IMG/VR virus record: IMGVR_UViG_3300047317_000401
Coordinates: 1-50,434 of that record
DNA length: 50,434 nt
From: a virus
Reading direction: 5' to 3' (one strand)
The notes under the pieces were generated by a model that made no database searches, was not told the origin of the DNA, and saw only the letters and a program-made list of their open reading frames with translations. Below are positions 1 to 7,098 of this stretch, one piece after another. The stretch's first letter is position 1; each line of letters starts with the position of its first letter. The position numbers and the translations under genes were made by a program.

Positions 1-127
1 CATGCGCATGGTGGACCTGGAGCGCCAGATTATCGCCGCGAACACACCGCCGCCCCCGCCGCCGCCCCAGGACGACCAGGACGCCCCTGAGAGCGACCAG
101 GACGCCCCTGGCGCCGATGGCGAGGCT
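1..127. repeat. Terminal direct repeat (copy 1), circular-assembly overlap
   Basis: Bases 1-127 are identical to 50308-50434, and the open frame of the CobT-like gene continues exactly across the join. A 127-base perfect overlap at contig ends is what a k=127 de Bruijn assembler leaves on a circular or circularly permuted molecule. It is therefore most likely an assembly artefact of circularity rather than a physical terminal repeat. The unique length is then about 50,307 bp. Confidence 0.95.
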
Positions 128-1366
128 CAGGACGCCCAGGACGCCCCTGAGAGCGACCAGGACGCCCCTGGCGCCGATGGCGAGGCTCAGGACGCCCGGG
201 ACGCCCCTGAGAGCGACCAGGACGCCCCTGGCGCCGATGGCGAGGCTGGCGAGGCTCAGGATGACCAGGACGCCCCTGAGAGCGACCAGGACGCCCCTGG
301 CGCCGCTGGCGAGGCTCAGGACGACCAGGACGCCCCTGGCGCCGCTGGCGAGGCTCAGGACGCCCAGGACGACCAGGACGCCCCTGAGAGCGACCAGGAC
401 GCCCCTGGCGCCGGTCACGGCGACGGTTCCGAGACTTACAGCCTCGACGACGCGCCCGAAGCCTCCGAAACCCTGGCCGAAGTCACCGAGGCTATCACCG
501 AGCGTCAGGCACCCGACGCGCCGACACCCATGGGCGGAGGCTTGCATGGGTATCGCAATGTCCTGGTGAACCTGCCGGCGCGCCTGTCCAACGACGCAAA
601 CCCGCTGGCGCATGTCCAGGCATACAATGCCGCCTTGCCGGGACGCGCCGTCTTGCATGGCCAGATTTCGCGGCTGCTTGTGTCGCCGGAACGCGTGAAC
701 GTGACACACCGCGAAACCTCTGGCCGGCTTGACCGCCGCGCGCTGGCGCGGCTTGGCACGGGCGCCATGGATGTGTTCAGCCGGAAGCAAGAGACCGCCG
801 GCATGGACACTGCCTTGCTTGTGCTGATCGACCTGTCCAGTTCCATGCGCGGCGCGGCGCACGCCATGGCCTGCGTGACCGCGTTCCACCTTGCCGCCGC
901 CGCCGATGACGCCGGCGCCAAAGTGGCCGTGTATGGTTTCATGAACCCCGATGAACCCATGGACGTGGCGACCGCCCGGATCGTTTGCTTGCTACCGTTC
1001 GGGATGCCGGTCCGGCCCAATGCTCACCGCATCATGGCCGTTGGCCCGCATGTCACGACGCCCCTGTCGCCGGCCATCCTGGGATGCGCCGAAGTGTTGC
1101 GCGACGTGGACGCCACGCGCCACGTGATGATGGTCTTGACCGATGGCGATTGCGATTATGGCAATGCTTGCGTGACCGATGCCTGCCTTGTCGCCAGGAC
1201 GTGGGGCGTTGAGGTGGTTGGCGTGGGCATGGCCGCGCCCCAGGTCGCGGCGGCTTTCCCGGACGGTCACAGCGTCAACGTCCCGACCCTGGCCGCGCTT
1301 GGCCAGACCGGGTTGGGCGTGCTGGCGCGGATGCTGGAGGAAGCCGCGCCGGATCTGGGCGCATGA
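2..1366 (+). CDS. CobT-like metallopeptidase/vWA protein, C-terminal part (gene spans the contig join)
   Basis: This is the 3' two thirds of the gene that starts at 49661; position 2 is in the same frame as 50309, and the joined gene has 670 codons. This part holds a run of seven prolines, an acidic tandem repeat (about residues 240-355), a linker, and a von Willebrand factor A domain. The metal-ion site motif DLSSS (D493, S495, S497) follows the hydrophobic strand LLVLI, and a later TDGD also fits the fold. In the known family (CobT, and the vWA partners of MoxR ATPases) the vWA domain is the metal-binding adaptor that docks with an AAA+ ring. An acidic low-complexity linker before the vWA domain is also a CobT trait. 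The upstream neighbour is the matching AAA+ ATPase. The real substrate here is unknown: cobaltochelatase activity is unlikely because no other cobalamin gene is present. The stop overlaps the next ATG (ATGA). Confidence 0.9.
   Translation: MRMVDLERQIIAANTPPPPPPPQDDQDAPESDQDAPGADGEAQDAQDAPESDQDAPGADGEAQDARDAPESDQDAPGADGEAGEAQDDQDAPESDQDAPGAAGEAQDDQDAPGAAGEAQDAQDDQDAPESDQDAPGAGHGDGSETYSLDDAPEASETLAEVTEAITERQAPDAPTPMGGGLHGYRNVLVNLPARLSNDANPLAHVQAYNAALPGRAVLHGQISRLLVSPERVNVTHRETSGRLDRRALARLGTGAMDVFSRKQETAGMDTALLVLIDLSSSMRGAAHAMACVTAFHLAAAADDAGAKVAVYGFMNPDEPMDVATARIVCLLPFGMPVRPNAHRIMAVGPHVTTPLSPAILGCAEVLRDVDATRHVMMVLTDGDCDYGNACVTDACLVARTWGVEVVGVGMAAPQVAAAFPDGHSVNVPTLAALGQTGLGVLARMLEEAAPDLGA
71..415 (+). 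repeat. In-frame tandem repeat, 60-bp unit, acidic (DAPESDQDAPG...)
   Basis: Five near-identical copies of a unit beginning gacgcccctgagagcgacc start at 80, 140, 200, 269 and 377. The intervals are 60, 60, 69 and 108 bp, and one truncated copy lies inside the last interval. Each unit encodes about 20 residues rich in D, E, Q, A and P. All spacings are multiples of three, so the frame is kept. Near identity at DNA level suggests recent slippage or unequal recombination, so copy number probably varies between isolates. Confidence 0.95.
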
Positions 1367-1518
1367 GGCGCGCCCCGCCTGACAGGCTGATTAACCGCGA
1401 CCCTGGCCCACGCGCGGCCAGGGTCGCGCGCCGTGCCATGCGCCGCGCGGCCATGGCGGCACGGGTAGCCAGGGATGGCAAGGCGCCGCCGGTCCTGGCG
1501 CCCTCGCCGAAACCCTGA
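1363..1518 (+). CDS. Small basic protein, 51 aa, unknown
   Basis: The ATG overlaps the stop of the CobT-like gene as ATGA, which suggests translational coupling and membership of the same operon. The product is rich in Arg, Ala and Pro (12 Arg in 51 residues) with no membrane segment or motif that I recognise. The overlap and direction support a gene. The low-complexity composition, which open frames in G+C-rich DNA often show, argues against it. Confidence 0.4.
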   Translation: MRRAPPDRLINRDPGPRAARVARRAMRRAAMAARVARDGKAPPVLAPSPKP

Positions 1519-1570
1519 GCCCATACCGCCGCGCCTGCCAGCGCCGCCGGTCCCATGGCCGGCGGCGTCG

Positions 1571-1864
1571 TCATGTGGGCCGCTTGCCTTCCAGATGGCG
1601 CGACCGGGTTTCCACGCTGCTTTCCGTCTGGTCCAACCGGGCGTTGAGCATGTCGAAGTTCCGCGCGATCATGGTTTCAGTCTCGCCGGCCCGCGCGTCG
1701 ATGAACGCGCGCAACGCGGTCTGGTCCGCCTTCATGTGGCGCATATCCCCCTCGATCAACGTCAACCGGTTCAACATCCGTTCCGTGGCGTTGTTCATCT
1801 TCACCATGACGCTGTCCAACGTCGCCGTGACCCTGGCGAACGCATCCCGTGTCTCATCGTCCAC
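1571..1864 (-). CDS. Hypothetical coiled-coil protein, 97 aa
   Basis: GTG start at 1864 with a G-rich stretch just upstream. The product has a helical, heptad-like pattern over most of its length (LDSVMVKMNNATERMLNRL and similar) and no transmembrane segment, which suggests an oligomeric coiled coil. It lies convergent to the CobT-like operon and is the last gene of the - strand block that includes the primase-helicase. The amino-acid pattern looks much more like a protein than the overlapping + strand frame, which is Pro/Arg/His-rich. No family was recognised. Confidence 0.6.
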   Translation of the reverse strand: MDDETRDAFARVTATLDSVMVKMNNATERMLNRLTLIEGDMRHMKADQTALRAFIDARAGETETMIARNFDMLNARLDQTESSVETRSRHLEGKRPT

Positions 1865-1911
1865 ACCCGCGCACCCCCGTTCCGTGCCTGTCGCCGGGCG
1901 CCGCCACGGCG

Positions 1912-1983
1912 AAGCGACAATGCGAAATCACCATACAACGCCCGCGTTATTAAAGCGACAATGCGAAAACGACAATGCGAAAA
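1912..1983. repeat. Three copies of (A)AGCGACAATGCGAAA(A)
   Basis: Copies lie at 1912-1927, 1952-1969 and 1969-1983; the third has ACGACAATGCGAAAA. A fourth, near-perfect copy lies at 4718-4736. All are in the same orientation and in the non-coding DNA upstream of a - strand gene start (1864 and 4596). They could be binding sites for a phage regulator or for a replication initiator. Confidence 0.75.
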
Positions 1984-2018
1984 CACCACGCCGCCGTTGT
2001 GGGACAGTTTGGGACAGC

Positions 2019-2150
2019 AATCTCAGCAGTCAGCAGTTGTTAGCGCCATCTCCTATATAGTAAACCTTATGCCGGGCTTGCTCGGTAGAAGCGTATACTT
2101 ATACACGCGCGTATTAAAGGTTTCGCTAACAACTGCTGACTGCTGAGATT
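2019..2150. repeat. 27-bp perfect inverted repeat with 78-bp spacer
   Basis: The left arm at 2019-2045 begins AATCTCAGCAGTCAG, and the right arm at 2124-2150 is its exact reverse complement. Outside a small internal loop the pairing continues with GGGACA (2011-2016) against TGTCCC (2152-2157). The structure could extrude as a cruciform or, as RNA, form a very stable hairpin at the 3' end of the primase-helicase message. Confidence 0.9.
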
Positions 2151-2157
2151 TTGTCCC

Positions 2158-4596
2158 TCAGTCAAAGCCCGCCGCGCCCCGGCGATTGGCTTGCGCGGCA
2201 TACACAGCCAACAGATCAGTGGCGGTCATGTTGTCCAGCCCGGGATCAACGTCACGTCTTGCCCAGAACCGTTGCCCCCGAGAACCCGTGGCTTTTCCGT
2301 GGTTTAGCTTACGACACCCGGCTTTCACCAGATACCGTCCCACCGTTTCCACGGAGGGAACGCGCACGCCAGGGCCAACACCTTGTCCCCCGTGGCGGAC
2401 CGCATGGGTCAATCTGTCCACGATGTCCCCGGACGTGAAGATGTCCGGCAGCGTGAGCGGGTCAGGTGGGACACGGCCCAGCGTGTCCCGCAGCCACGTC
2501 AGCACGGGACCGGCGCCACGCTCGATGAGTTCAAGTTTGTCCCGGGTCAAGGGCGCCTTGCCCAGAACCTCATCCAACATGATGCTCTCGTCCCAGTATC
2601 GGATCAGCCACTCGACCACGGCATGGGCATTGGTTTCACCCCACGGGGCCGGCGCCTCGAACCACGCGGCCAGTCTTTGGTGCCGCGCGTCGTCCCACCC
2701 GGGATCTTTCACATTGATGACCCATATGCGCCGGTCGTCCTCGGGCAAGGTCATGGGCCGGTCCTCGTTGGATGTCATCACCAGGACGAATATGTTCCTG
2801 ACGTTGATCGCCTTCATGTATTTCTCGTTGACCATGTCATGCTTGCGGCCAGGATCGCACATGCGTTTGAGGGCCGTGTATTGATCGTGGTCGGTGGTGA
2901 CGCCGCGCGTGGTGTGGCGAACCTCGGCCATCATCACGAGACGGTTCATCATCCAGGCGTTGTAGATGCCGTTGAACATGGTCTGGGACACAGTGGTCGC
3001 CCGCTCCGGTCCCAGGACCTGGATCAAGGGCGCCCAGATTTGTTCCTTGCCCGTGCCTTGCTGTCCGATCAGCAGGGGATTGTGGCCCGGTTTCACGTTC
3101 ACCGCGCCCACGGTCATGGCCATGTAGAACCGCAGGCGCCGGGCGTTCTCGGTGTCCTCGAACGTCGTGTTCCCGCAAAGCGCGTCGATCAAGGCCCACC
3201 AGTCGCTGGTCCTGACATGGGTGTCCAGATCGGGGGACGGGGCCAGCGCCAGGGTTTTCGTCGATATGTCGATCCATAGGTTCAGTCGGCTCTCGGTGCC
3301 GCCCGATAGCGTGACACAACGAAATACGCGGGGTTGCCCTGGCGCGAAGTCCCGGCCCGCGAGAATGCGCCGTCGATGCACGTTGCCCAGATACCACGTC
3401 GCCGGGGTGGGGGCCTTGGTCTTCTTGCCCTTTGGTTCCGGCAGGTAATCGCGCAGCACGGGCGCCCAACAGGCGTTGAACGCTCGCTCGCTCAGTTCTT
3501 CACCCGTGGTCAGGTTGATGAACTTTTCCTCGGGCGCCAGGTAGGCCGTGGCGTCCCAGAACTCGCGTGCCGTGTCCGGTCCCGCGTTCGGCGGCAAAGG
3601 GCTGGGGGGCACCTTCGCCGGGTCCACCGCGTCAAACCGGTTGGGGTCGAAGTCACCCAGGCCGAACAGCCCGCCGGTCATGTCGCTTATCATCTCATCG
3701 ACCCGGCGACGCACGTCTTCCGGCGAGCGTTTGTCGCAATGGCCGTGCCAGCATTTGAAACCGCCGCCCCGGAAATACACGGTCCCGGTGTCCACGGCGG
3801 TCGAGGGTGAGTGTTCATGCACCCAGGGACAGGTCACGTCCCAGCCGGTCCCCTGCGCTGTCTTGCGTGCGTTTCCCCGCACCAGACCCAGTTTACGCAT
3901 CGCTATCAGGGTGGGGTCCGCCCGGCTTTGTCCCGGCGCGACCGGGATCGGCGCGGGCGTGGTCCCCGCATCGAACGGATCAGGTTCCGGGACCGGCGGC
4001 GTGGCCGTGTCCAGCGGGGCGGGCAGTTTGGCGGGATCGTGGGTTGGCCCGCCTGAAGCGACAACGCGGCTCGCGTGGGCGGGCGTGTGTTTGGTGTTCG
4101 CCCCAAAGGGCAAACGCATGAGCCGCGTCACGCCGGCCATGCCGGGGTCCTTGCCGCCGGCCAGCGCCCGGATCGCCGCGTCGATCAGGGCGGTGGCCTG
4201 GGTGCGGTCGGTGACGGGCGGGTCCAGCACGTAGCCCCACTGTTCGTTGCCGGGCGAGGTTTCGAGCCGATAGGTGGGCTCGCCCAGGGTCGCCCGTGTC
4301 AGCGCCGGGTCCACCTTGGGTCCCACATCGTCCACCGCCAGGACGCGCAGCGCCTTGAAGTTGGCCTTGCGCCTGATGCCTGGGGTATCCATGAGCGACA
4401 CGCAGAAGTAATTGTTCCAGTCCGGGTTGAGCGTGTGGATACAGGCCCCGGCGGGTCTTGTGTTCCAGAAAGGCTTATACTTGTCGTCCTGTCCCAGCGC
4501 CGGGACCGAACAGACTTCCGCGTGTATCCAGGCGTCCCCGAAGATCATCTTCAGGAATGTTTGGATGTTGTTGACGGCGGGCGTGTTTTGAGGCAT
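2158..4596 (-). CDS. Primase-helicase (AEP/zinc-ribbon/D5-like superfamily 3 helicase)
   Basis: This 812-residue protein probably primes and unwinds phage DNA at the fork. The N-terminal third resembles archaeo-eukaryotic-type primase-polymerases of phage and plasmid replication proteins. A middle zinc-ribbon-like region has CPWVHEH followed by CWHGHCDK. The C-terminal half is a D5/P4-type helicase with the Walker A variant GQQGTGKE, then SNEDRPM and the EDDRRIWV segment typical of this group. It is the only replicative helicase candidate. Its gene lies opposite in direction to the polymerase operon and beside the candidate origin at 1865-2157. The ATG at 4596 has AGGAG about 20 nt upstream, which is far for a ribosome site, so the true start could differ slightly. 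Helicase assignment is firm; the primase part is inferred from domain order. Confidence 0.85.
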   Translation of the reverse strand: MPQNTPAVNNIQTFLKMIFGDAWIHAEVCSVPALGQDDKYKPFWNTRPAGACIHTLNPDWNNYFCVSLMDTPGIRRKANFKALRVLAVDDVGPKVDPALTRATLGEPTYRLETSPGNEQWGYVLDPPVTDRTQATALIDAAIRALAGGKDPGMAGVTRLMRLPFGANTKHTPAHASRVVASGGPTHDPAKLPAPLDTATPPVPEPDPFDAGTTPAPIPVAPGQSRADPTLIAMRKLGLVRGNARKTAQGTGWDVTCPWVHEHSPSTAVDTGTVYFRGGGFKCWHGHCDKRSPEDVRRRVDEMISDMTGGLFGLGDFDPNRFDAVDPAKVPPSPLPPNAGPDTAREFWDATAYLAPEEKFINLTTGEELSERAFNACWAPVLRDYLPEPKGKKTKAPTPATWYLGNVHRRRILAGRDFAPGQPRVFRCVTLSGGTESRLNLWIDISTKTLALAPSPDLDTHVRTSDWWALIDALCGNTTFEDTENARRLRFYMAMTVGAVNVKPGHNPLLIGQQGTGKEQIWAPLIQVLGPERATTVSQTMFNGIYNAWMMNRLVMMAEVRHTTRGVTTDHDQYTALKRMCDPGRKHDMVNEKYMKAINVRNIFVLVMTSNEDRPMTLPEDDRRIWVINVKDPGWDDARHQRLAAWFEAPAPWGETNAHAVVEWLIRYWDESIMLDEVLGKAPLTRDKLELIERGAGPVLTWLRDTLGRVPPDPLTLPDIFTSGDIVDRLTHAVRHGGQGVGPGVRVPSVETVGRYLVKAGCRKLNHGKATGSRGQRFWARRDVDPGLDNMTATDLLAVYAAQANRRGAAGFD

Positions 4597-4867
4597 GGGA
4601 TTAACGCCGGAGGGCGCTCCTTTCTGTTGGGATCAGAAGGTTTGGTCGTGTCCCGCGCGACTTGCGCGAAGCGCGGGGCACGCACCCTCCGACTCCCCAC
4701 GACACGGGTCAATACACAAAAGCGACAATGCGAAAATAAACTCTGGCCTTGCGGCGCGGCGCGCGGCGAACTAAATGTGCGTGGCTTTCCACTCGCGCGG
4801 GCTCTGTCCGCGTGGGCGGGGTATGCAGGACCGTATTCCGTCACGCAGGGGTGTGTGCCGGAACTCA
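4597..4867. other. Intergenic control region upstream of the primase-helicase
   Basis: No credible gene is seen. The region holds one AAAAGCGACAATGCGAAAA copy (4718-4736), matching the repeats at 1912-1983, next to an A+T-rich patch. This is the natural place for the - strand promoter of the primase-helicase. A TTGACC on the - strand lies just downstream of the repeat, but no good -10 follows, so no promoter is placed. Confidence 0.5.
4718..4736. promoter_or_regulatory. Fourth copy of the GCGACAATGCGAAAA motif
   Basis: The sequence AAAAGCGACAATGCGAAAA matches the repeats at 1912-1983 over 14 or more bases. It lies about 120 bp upstream of the primase-helicase start. Conservation in two separate intergenic regions, both upstream of - strand genes, points to a regulator or initiator site. 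Confidence 0.55.
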
Positions 4868-4899
4868 AACGCCCGGCGGTCGCCACACCGCCGGGCGTT
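4868..4899 (-). terminator. Strong stem-loop terminator
   Basis: A 13-bp perfect stem (AACGCCCGGCGGT, 4868-4880, pairing with 4887-4899) has a 6-nt loop. On the - strand it follows the stop of the small wHTH gene at 4918 and has a short T-run (CGTTTGAG). It would end the repressor-excisionase-integrase transcript before the primase-helicase control region. A GTTTCT on the other side may make it partly bidirectional. Confidence 0.8.
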
Positions 4900-4917
4900 T
4901 CTGCGTCCGGCCTCGGG

Positions 4918-5163
4918 TTACTCCAGGGGTGTCAGCGCCAGGATGCCGTTCGGGGTTATCTCAAGCCAGCCGGGGCGAAGCCCCTCCCTGATGTAGCCAA
5001 GCCGTTCCAGGCGCGTCAGGAGCGGCCTGGGGGTGTTTCCGGGCATCGGGATCGGCCCGTGGTCCCGCAGCCGCTCCAGGACCCTCCTGGCGTCCTTCGT
5101 GAGAGGCACCGGTCCCCAGGGCGGATCGTTCAGCGTGCGGACAGGCTCAGTCAATCTGTCCAC
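4918..5163 (-). CDS. Small winged-helix-like protein, about 81 aa
   Basis: It follows the integrase and overlaps its stop; the likely start is GTG 5163 (VDRLTEP...) or TTG 5154, and neither has a strong ribosome site. The C-terminal 60 residues read like a winged helix: TKDARRVLERLRDHG, then LLTRLERLGYIREG and WLEITPNGILAL, that is helix, recognition helix and beta wing. It is the last gene before the 4868 terminator and so belongs to the lysogeny operon. A regulator of integration or immunity is possible. The frame could be longer but only within the integrase gene, which I do not believe. Confidence 0.55.
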   Translation of the reverse strand: MDRLTEPVRTLNDPPWGPVPLTKDARRVLERLRDHGPIPMPGNTPRPLLTRLERLGYIREGLRPGWLEITPNGILALTPLE

Positions 5164-6296
5164 ATGTATTTTCGCAAAGCGTCGCGGACGACTTCGGTCT
5201 GTAAGTGTGCGTAGGTTTTCTCCAGCGTGGTGACACTGTCCCCGGTGATCCTCCCGATGATGCCCATTGGCATACCGCGCCCCCAGGCCAGCGTGACCCA
5301 GGTATGGCGGAACACGTGCGGCGTGAACCATGAAGGCATACCCAGCATGTCCCGGAAGGCGTCAAACCCGTGGCGTATCAGGCGGCAAGGGAACACCGGT
5401 CCGACCGGTTCGCCGTGGCGATCTTTCGCCGCGCGTTTCGCGGCGGTCTCCAGCACGCGCATCAATCGAGGCGGGATCGGCACATCAGCGCAGCGGCGCT
5501 TGTTCGCGGGGTTATGCCCTGGCCGGATGAAATTCATGCTTTCCTGTTTCAGGTTGATCCGGTCCCAGGTTAAATCGAGGATCGCGTCACGCCTTTGCCC
5601 CGTGGCGCTGGCGATACAAATAAACAACCCGGTTCTGAGTTTCACCGGGTCCATGGTGTCGTGGCCCCACACGGCGGCGGCGTTGAACACGGTGGTCTCT
5701 TGTTCCTTGGTGAGTGCGTTGGACCGGGGTGGGGGTGACGCCGGTTTCTTGTATTTCGGCGCGGAGTGCTTCGGGATCATACCGGTGCGCTCGGCATGGT
5801 TCAGGAGGGTCATCGCCACGCTGAGATAGTTCCGCACTGTCCCCGGCGCCCGTCCGCTGTTTCGCAGCCACGTATGCAACTCGCCCATCCGGCGCTCTTG
5901 GATGGTGTCCGCGAAGTCCGCGCCAAGGAACTCGCACAGCCGCCCCGCCGTGAGGTCGTTGGCGTCGCTGTAGCGATGCGCGCTGGTGGTCTTGTAGGCG
6001 TTCACCACGTCCTGGAATGTAACACGCGCCGCCGTCTGTTTGGGCGTTAGGCGTTGCTGTCTCCAGAACGCGAAGTTTTCTTCGGCTTCGGTCCGGTCAA
6101 GGGTGCCGCACGACATTTCGTTGGTGCGGTAGGTCGTGCCAGTGTCGCGGGTGATGACATCGGTAAATTTGATGACCCAGCGTCCCGTGGGCTTTTGCCA
6201 TAGATACGCATTGCGAACCGTCCACTCGACGGCGCTTTCGCCGGGACGGCGGGGGCTTCGGGCGGGCTTGCCGGTCTGATGTTTTTTGAGAGCCAC
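5151..6296 (-). CDS. int: Tyrosine-type integrase
   Basis: The site-specific recombinase for integration, 381 residues. I chose GTG 6296 because AGAGGA sits 10 nt upstream and because the arm-binding-like N-terminus (YLWQKPTGRW...) needs a start before residue 30. The core-binding domain covers about residues 90-180 and the catalytic domain 195-370, with Arg in ATGQRRDAIL (235/236), HVFRHTW (H327, R330) and the nucleophile Y362 in EKTYAHL. The usual LGH before the tyrosine reads TGD (D353), so the second histidine is replaced. The N-terminal 250 nt overlap the excisionase-like frame, and the stop overlaps the small wHTH gene. Order repressor-excisionase-integrase on one strand suggests co-transcription in the lysogen. 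Confidence 0.93.
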   Translation of the reverse strand: MALKKHQTGKPARSPRRPGESAVEWTVRNAYLWQKPTGRWVIKFTDVITRDTGTTYRTNEMSCGTLDRTEAEENFAFWRQQRLTPKQTAARVTFQDVVNAYKTTSAHRYSDANDLTAGRLCEFLGADFADTIQERRMGELHTWLRNSGRAPGTVRNYLSVAMTLLNHAERTGMIPKHSAPKYKKPASPPPRSNALTKEQETTVFNAAAVWGHDTMDPVKLRTGLFICIASATGQRRDAILDLTWDRINLKQESMNFIRPGHNPANKRRCADVPIPPRLMRVLETAAKRAAKDRHGEPVGPVFPCRLIRHGFDAFRDMLGMPSWFTPHVFRHTWVTLAWGRGMPMGIIGRITGDSVTTLEKTYAHLQTEVVRDALRKYMWTD

Positions 6297-6436
6297 TTTT
6301 CGATGTCCTCTTTGAGTATGAGAACCGGTCGTCCCGGCAAATACGGCAGCTTGCCGTCGCGGCGCAGCGCCTGGATCTTGGACAGCCCGCAGCGCAACAG
6401 CGTGGCGGCTTCCCGTTGCGTGAGCAATTCGATCAA
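6047..6436 (-). CDS. Excisionase-like MerR/HTH_17 DNA-binding protein
   Basis: The first 55 residues are a clear excisionase-family helix-turn-helix: LTQREAATLLRCGLSKIQAL followed by GKLPYLPGRPVLILKEDIEKWL. Such proteins bend attachment-site DNA and set recombination direction. The ATG overlaps the repressor stop (ATGA). The frame stays open to 6047, giving 129 residues, but residues 48-129 overlap the integrase start in another frame and are Pro/Ser/Lys-rich without recognisable fold. The functional unit is probably the N-terminal 55-60 residues. A frameshifted Xis-Int fusion is an alternative, but the integrase has its own ribosome site. Confidence 0.8.
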   Translation of the reverse strand: MIELLTQREAATLLRCGLSKIQALRRDGKLPYLPGRPVLILKEDIEKWLSKNIRPASPPEAPAVPAKAPSSGRFAMRIYGKSPRDAGSSNLPMSSPATLARPTAPTKCRAAPLTGPKPKKTSRSGDSNA

Positions 6437-6981
6437 ACCGGGGGCTCGTCGTCGGGGTCCGGCGCCGGGCTATTGAAGTCCGGGTCCTCGGTCCTAAGAA
6501 AGTCGAACAGCTTGATGGCGAACGCCATGTCCACGTCTTTTTCATAGGCGACATGCACGCGGCCAAACCCTTTCACGCGAAACTCGAAAGAGCCTGACGG
6601 CGTAGCGGGGTTGGCTGTTGGTTCCATGGTCCAGCCTTGTCCCGGGGAGGACCGTGCCGCCGTTGACACGGACTTGTTATGCTCGCGTTCCAGGTCCCTG
6701 GGGTCCAGGTCCAGGACCTCGGCCAGTTTCGTCACGGTCTCAGGCCGGGGATAGCCCTTGCCGGCGAGGTATTGGGTCATCCGGTCGCGGTTGCGCGCGA
6801 CCATTCTGCCCTGGGCGTTGGTCTTGGAGCCCCAAACGGCGCGGGCCACGTCGGAGGCCGACATGTGTTTCGCCGCCATGGCCTTGGTGAGGTTGTCCCG
6901 GAACTTTTCCAGTTCCGGGAGCGGTGGCGTCAGCGGCGGTGCCGACGCGGGGGTTTCGGGCTGGGTTGCTGTGTTGGGCAT
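6433..6981 (-). CDS. XRE-family repressor, candidate CI-like immunity repressor
   Basis: A 182-residue protein with a disordered Pro/Thr/Ala N-terminus (1-25), an XRE helix-turn-helix at about 28-95 (MSASDVARAVWGSK ... PETVTKLAEVLDLDP), and a C-terminal segment ending in an acidic tail. No LexA/S24 Ser-Lys autocleavage domain is seen, so induction would not be by the classic RecA-stimulated route. Position first in the integrase operon and divergent from the early replication operon is that of a lysogeny repressor. A - strand TTGACA at 7093-7098 and a palindrome at 7050-7065 lie upstream of its start. Confidence 0.75.
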   Translation of the reverse strand: MPNTATQPETPASAPPLTPPLPELEKFRDNLTKAMAAKHMSASDVARAVWGSKTNAQGRMVARNRDRMTQYLAGKGYPRPETVTKLAEVLDLDPRDLEREHNKSVSTAARSSPGQGWTMEPTANPATPSGSFEFRVKGFGRVHVAYEKDVDMAFAIKLFDFLRTEDPDFNSPAPDPDDEPPV

Positions 6982-7049
6982 GGTTTCTCGCGGTTCAAGC
7001 GGTGTGGCGGGGGTTGGCGTTGAGACGGGGTGGGACGGAGTCGGAAGCG

Positions 7050-7065
7050 ATAGGATTTTTCCTAT
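7050..7065. promoter_or_regulatory. Palindrome ATAGGATTTTTCCTAT, candidate operator
   Basis: ATAGGA and TCCTAT flank a short T-run. The site lies just downstream of the proposed - strand -10 region, at or near the transcription start, where repressor or Cro binding would block the repressor promoter. As RNA it is too short and A+T-rich for a good terminator. Confidence 0.45.
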
Positions 7066-7069
7066 GCGT

Positions 7070-7098
7070 TAAAAACAACGCCAGTGTTGGTTTGTCAA
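7070..7098 (-). promoter_or_regulatory. Candidate promoter for the repressor-integrase operon
   Basis: The - strand has a perfect TTGACA (7093-7098), followed after 17-18 nt by a T/A-rich element (TTTTTA or TTTTAA). The -10 is weak, as would suit an activated maintenance promoter. It is about 90 nt upstream of the repressor ATG. Confidence 0.4.

Larger units (their letters stand above)
1865..2157. other. Intergenic region with short repeats and a long inverted repeat; candidate origin or control region
   Basis: This 293-bp gap holds no credible gene. Its left half has three copies of GCGACAATGCGAAA-like sequence. Its right half has a 27-bp perfect inverted repeat around an A+T-richer 78-bp loop with runs such as CTATATAGTAAACC and GTATACTTATAC. 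The right arm ends directly at the primase-helicase stop codon. Repeats, A+T-rich DNA and an inverted repeat beside a primase-helicase resemble an iteron-type origin. A terminator for the helicase transcript or an operator array are the alternatives. Confidence 0.45.

Noticed and set aside
1475-2146. 223-codon + strand frame
   Set aside because: Its first part is antisense to the coiled-coil gene and its end crosses the inverted repeat; Pro/Arg-rich with no motif.
6047-6566. Integrase start at 6566 (471 codons)
   Set aside because: The extra 90 residues overlap the excisionase and repressor genes and are low complexity; GTG 6296 has a good ribosome site.
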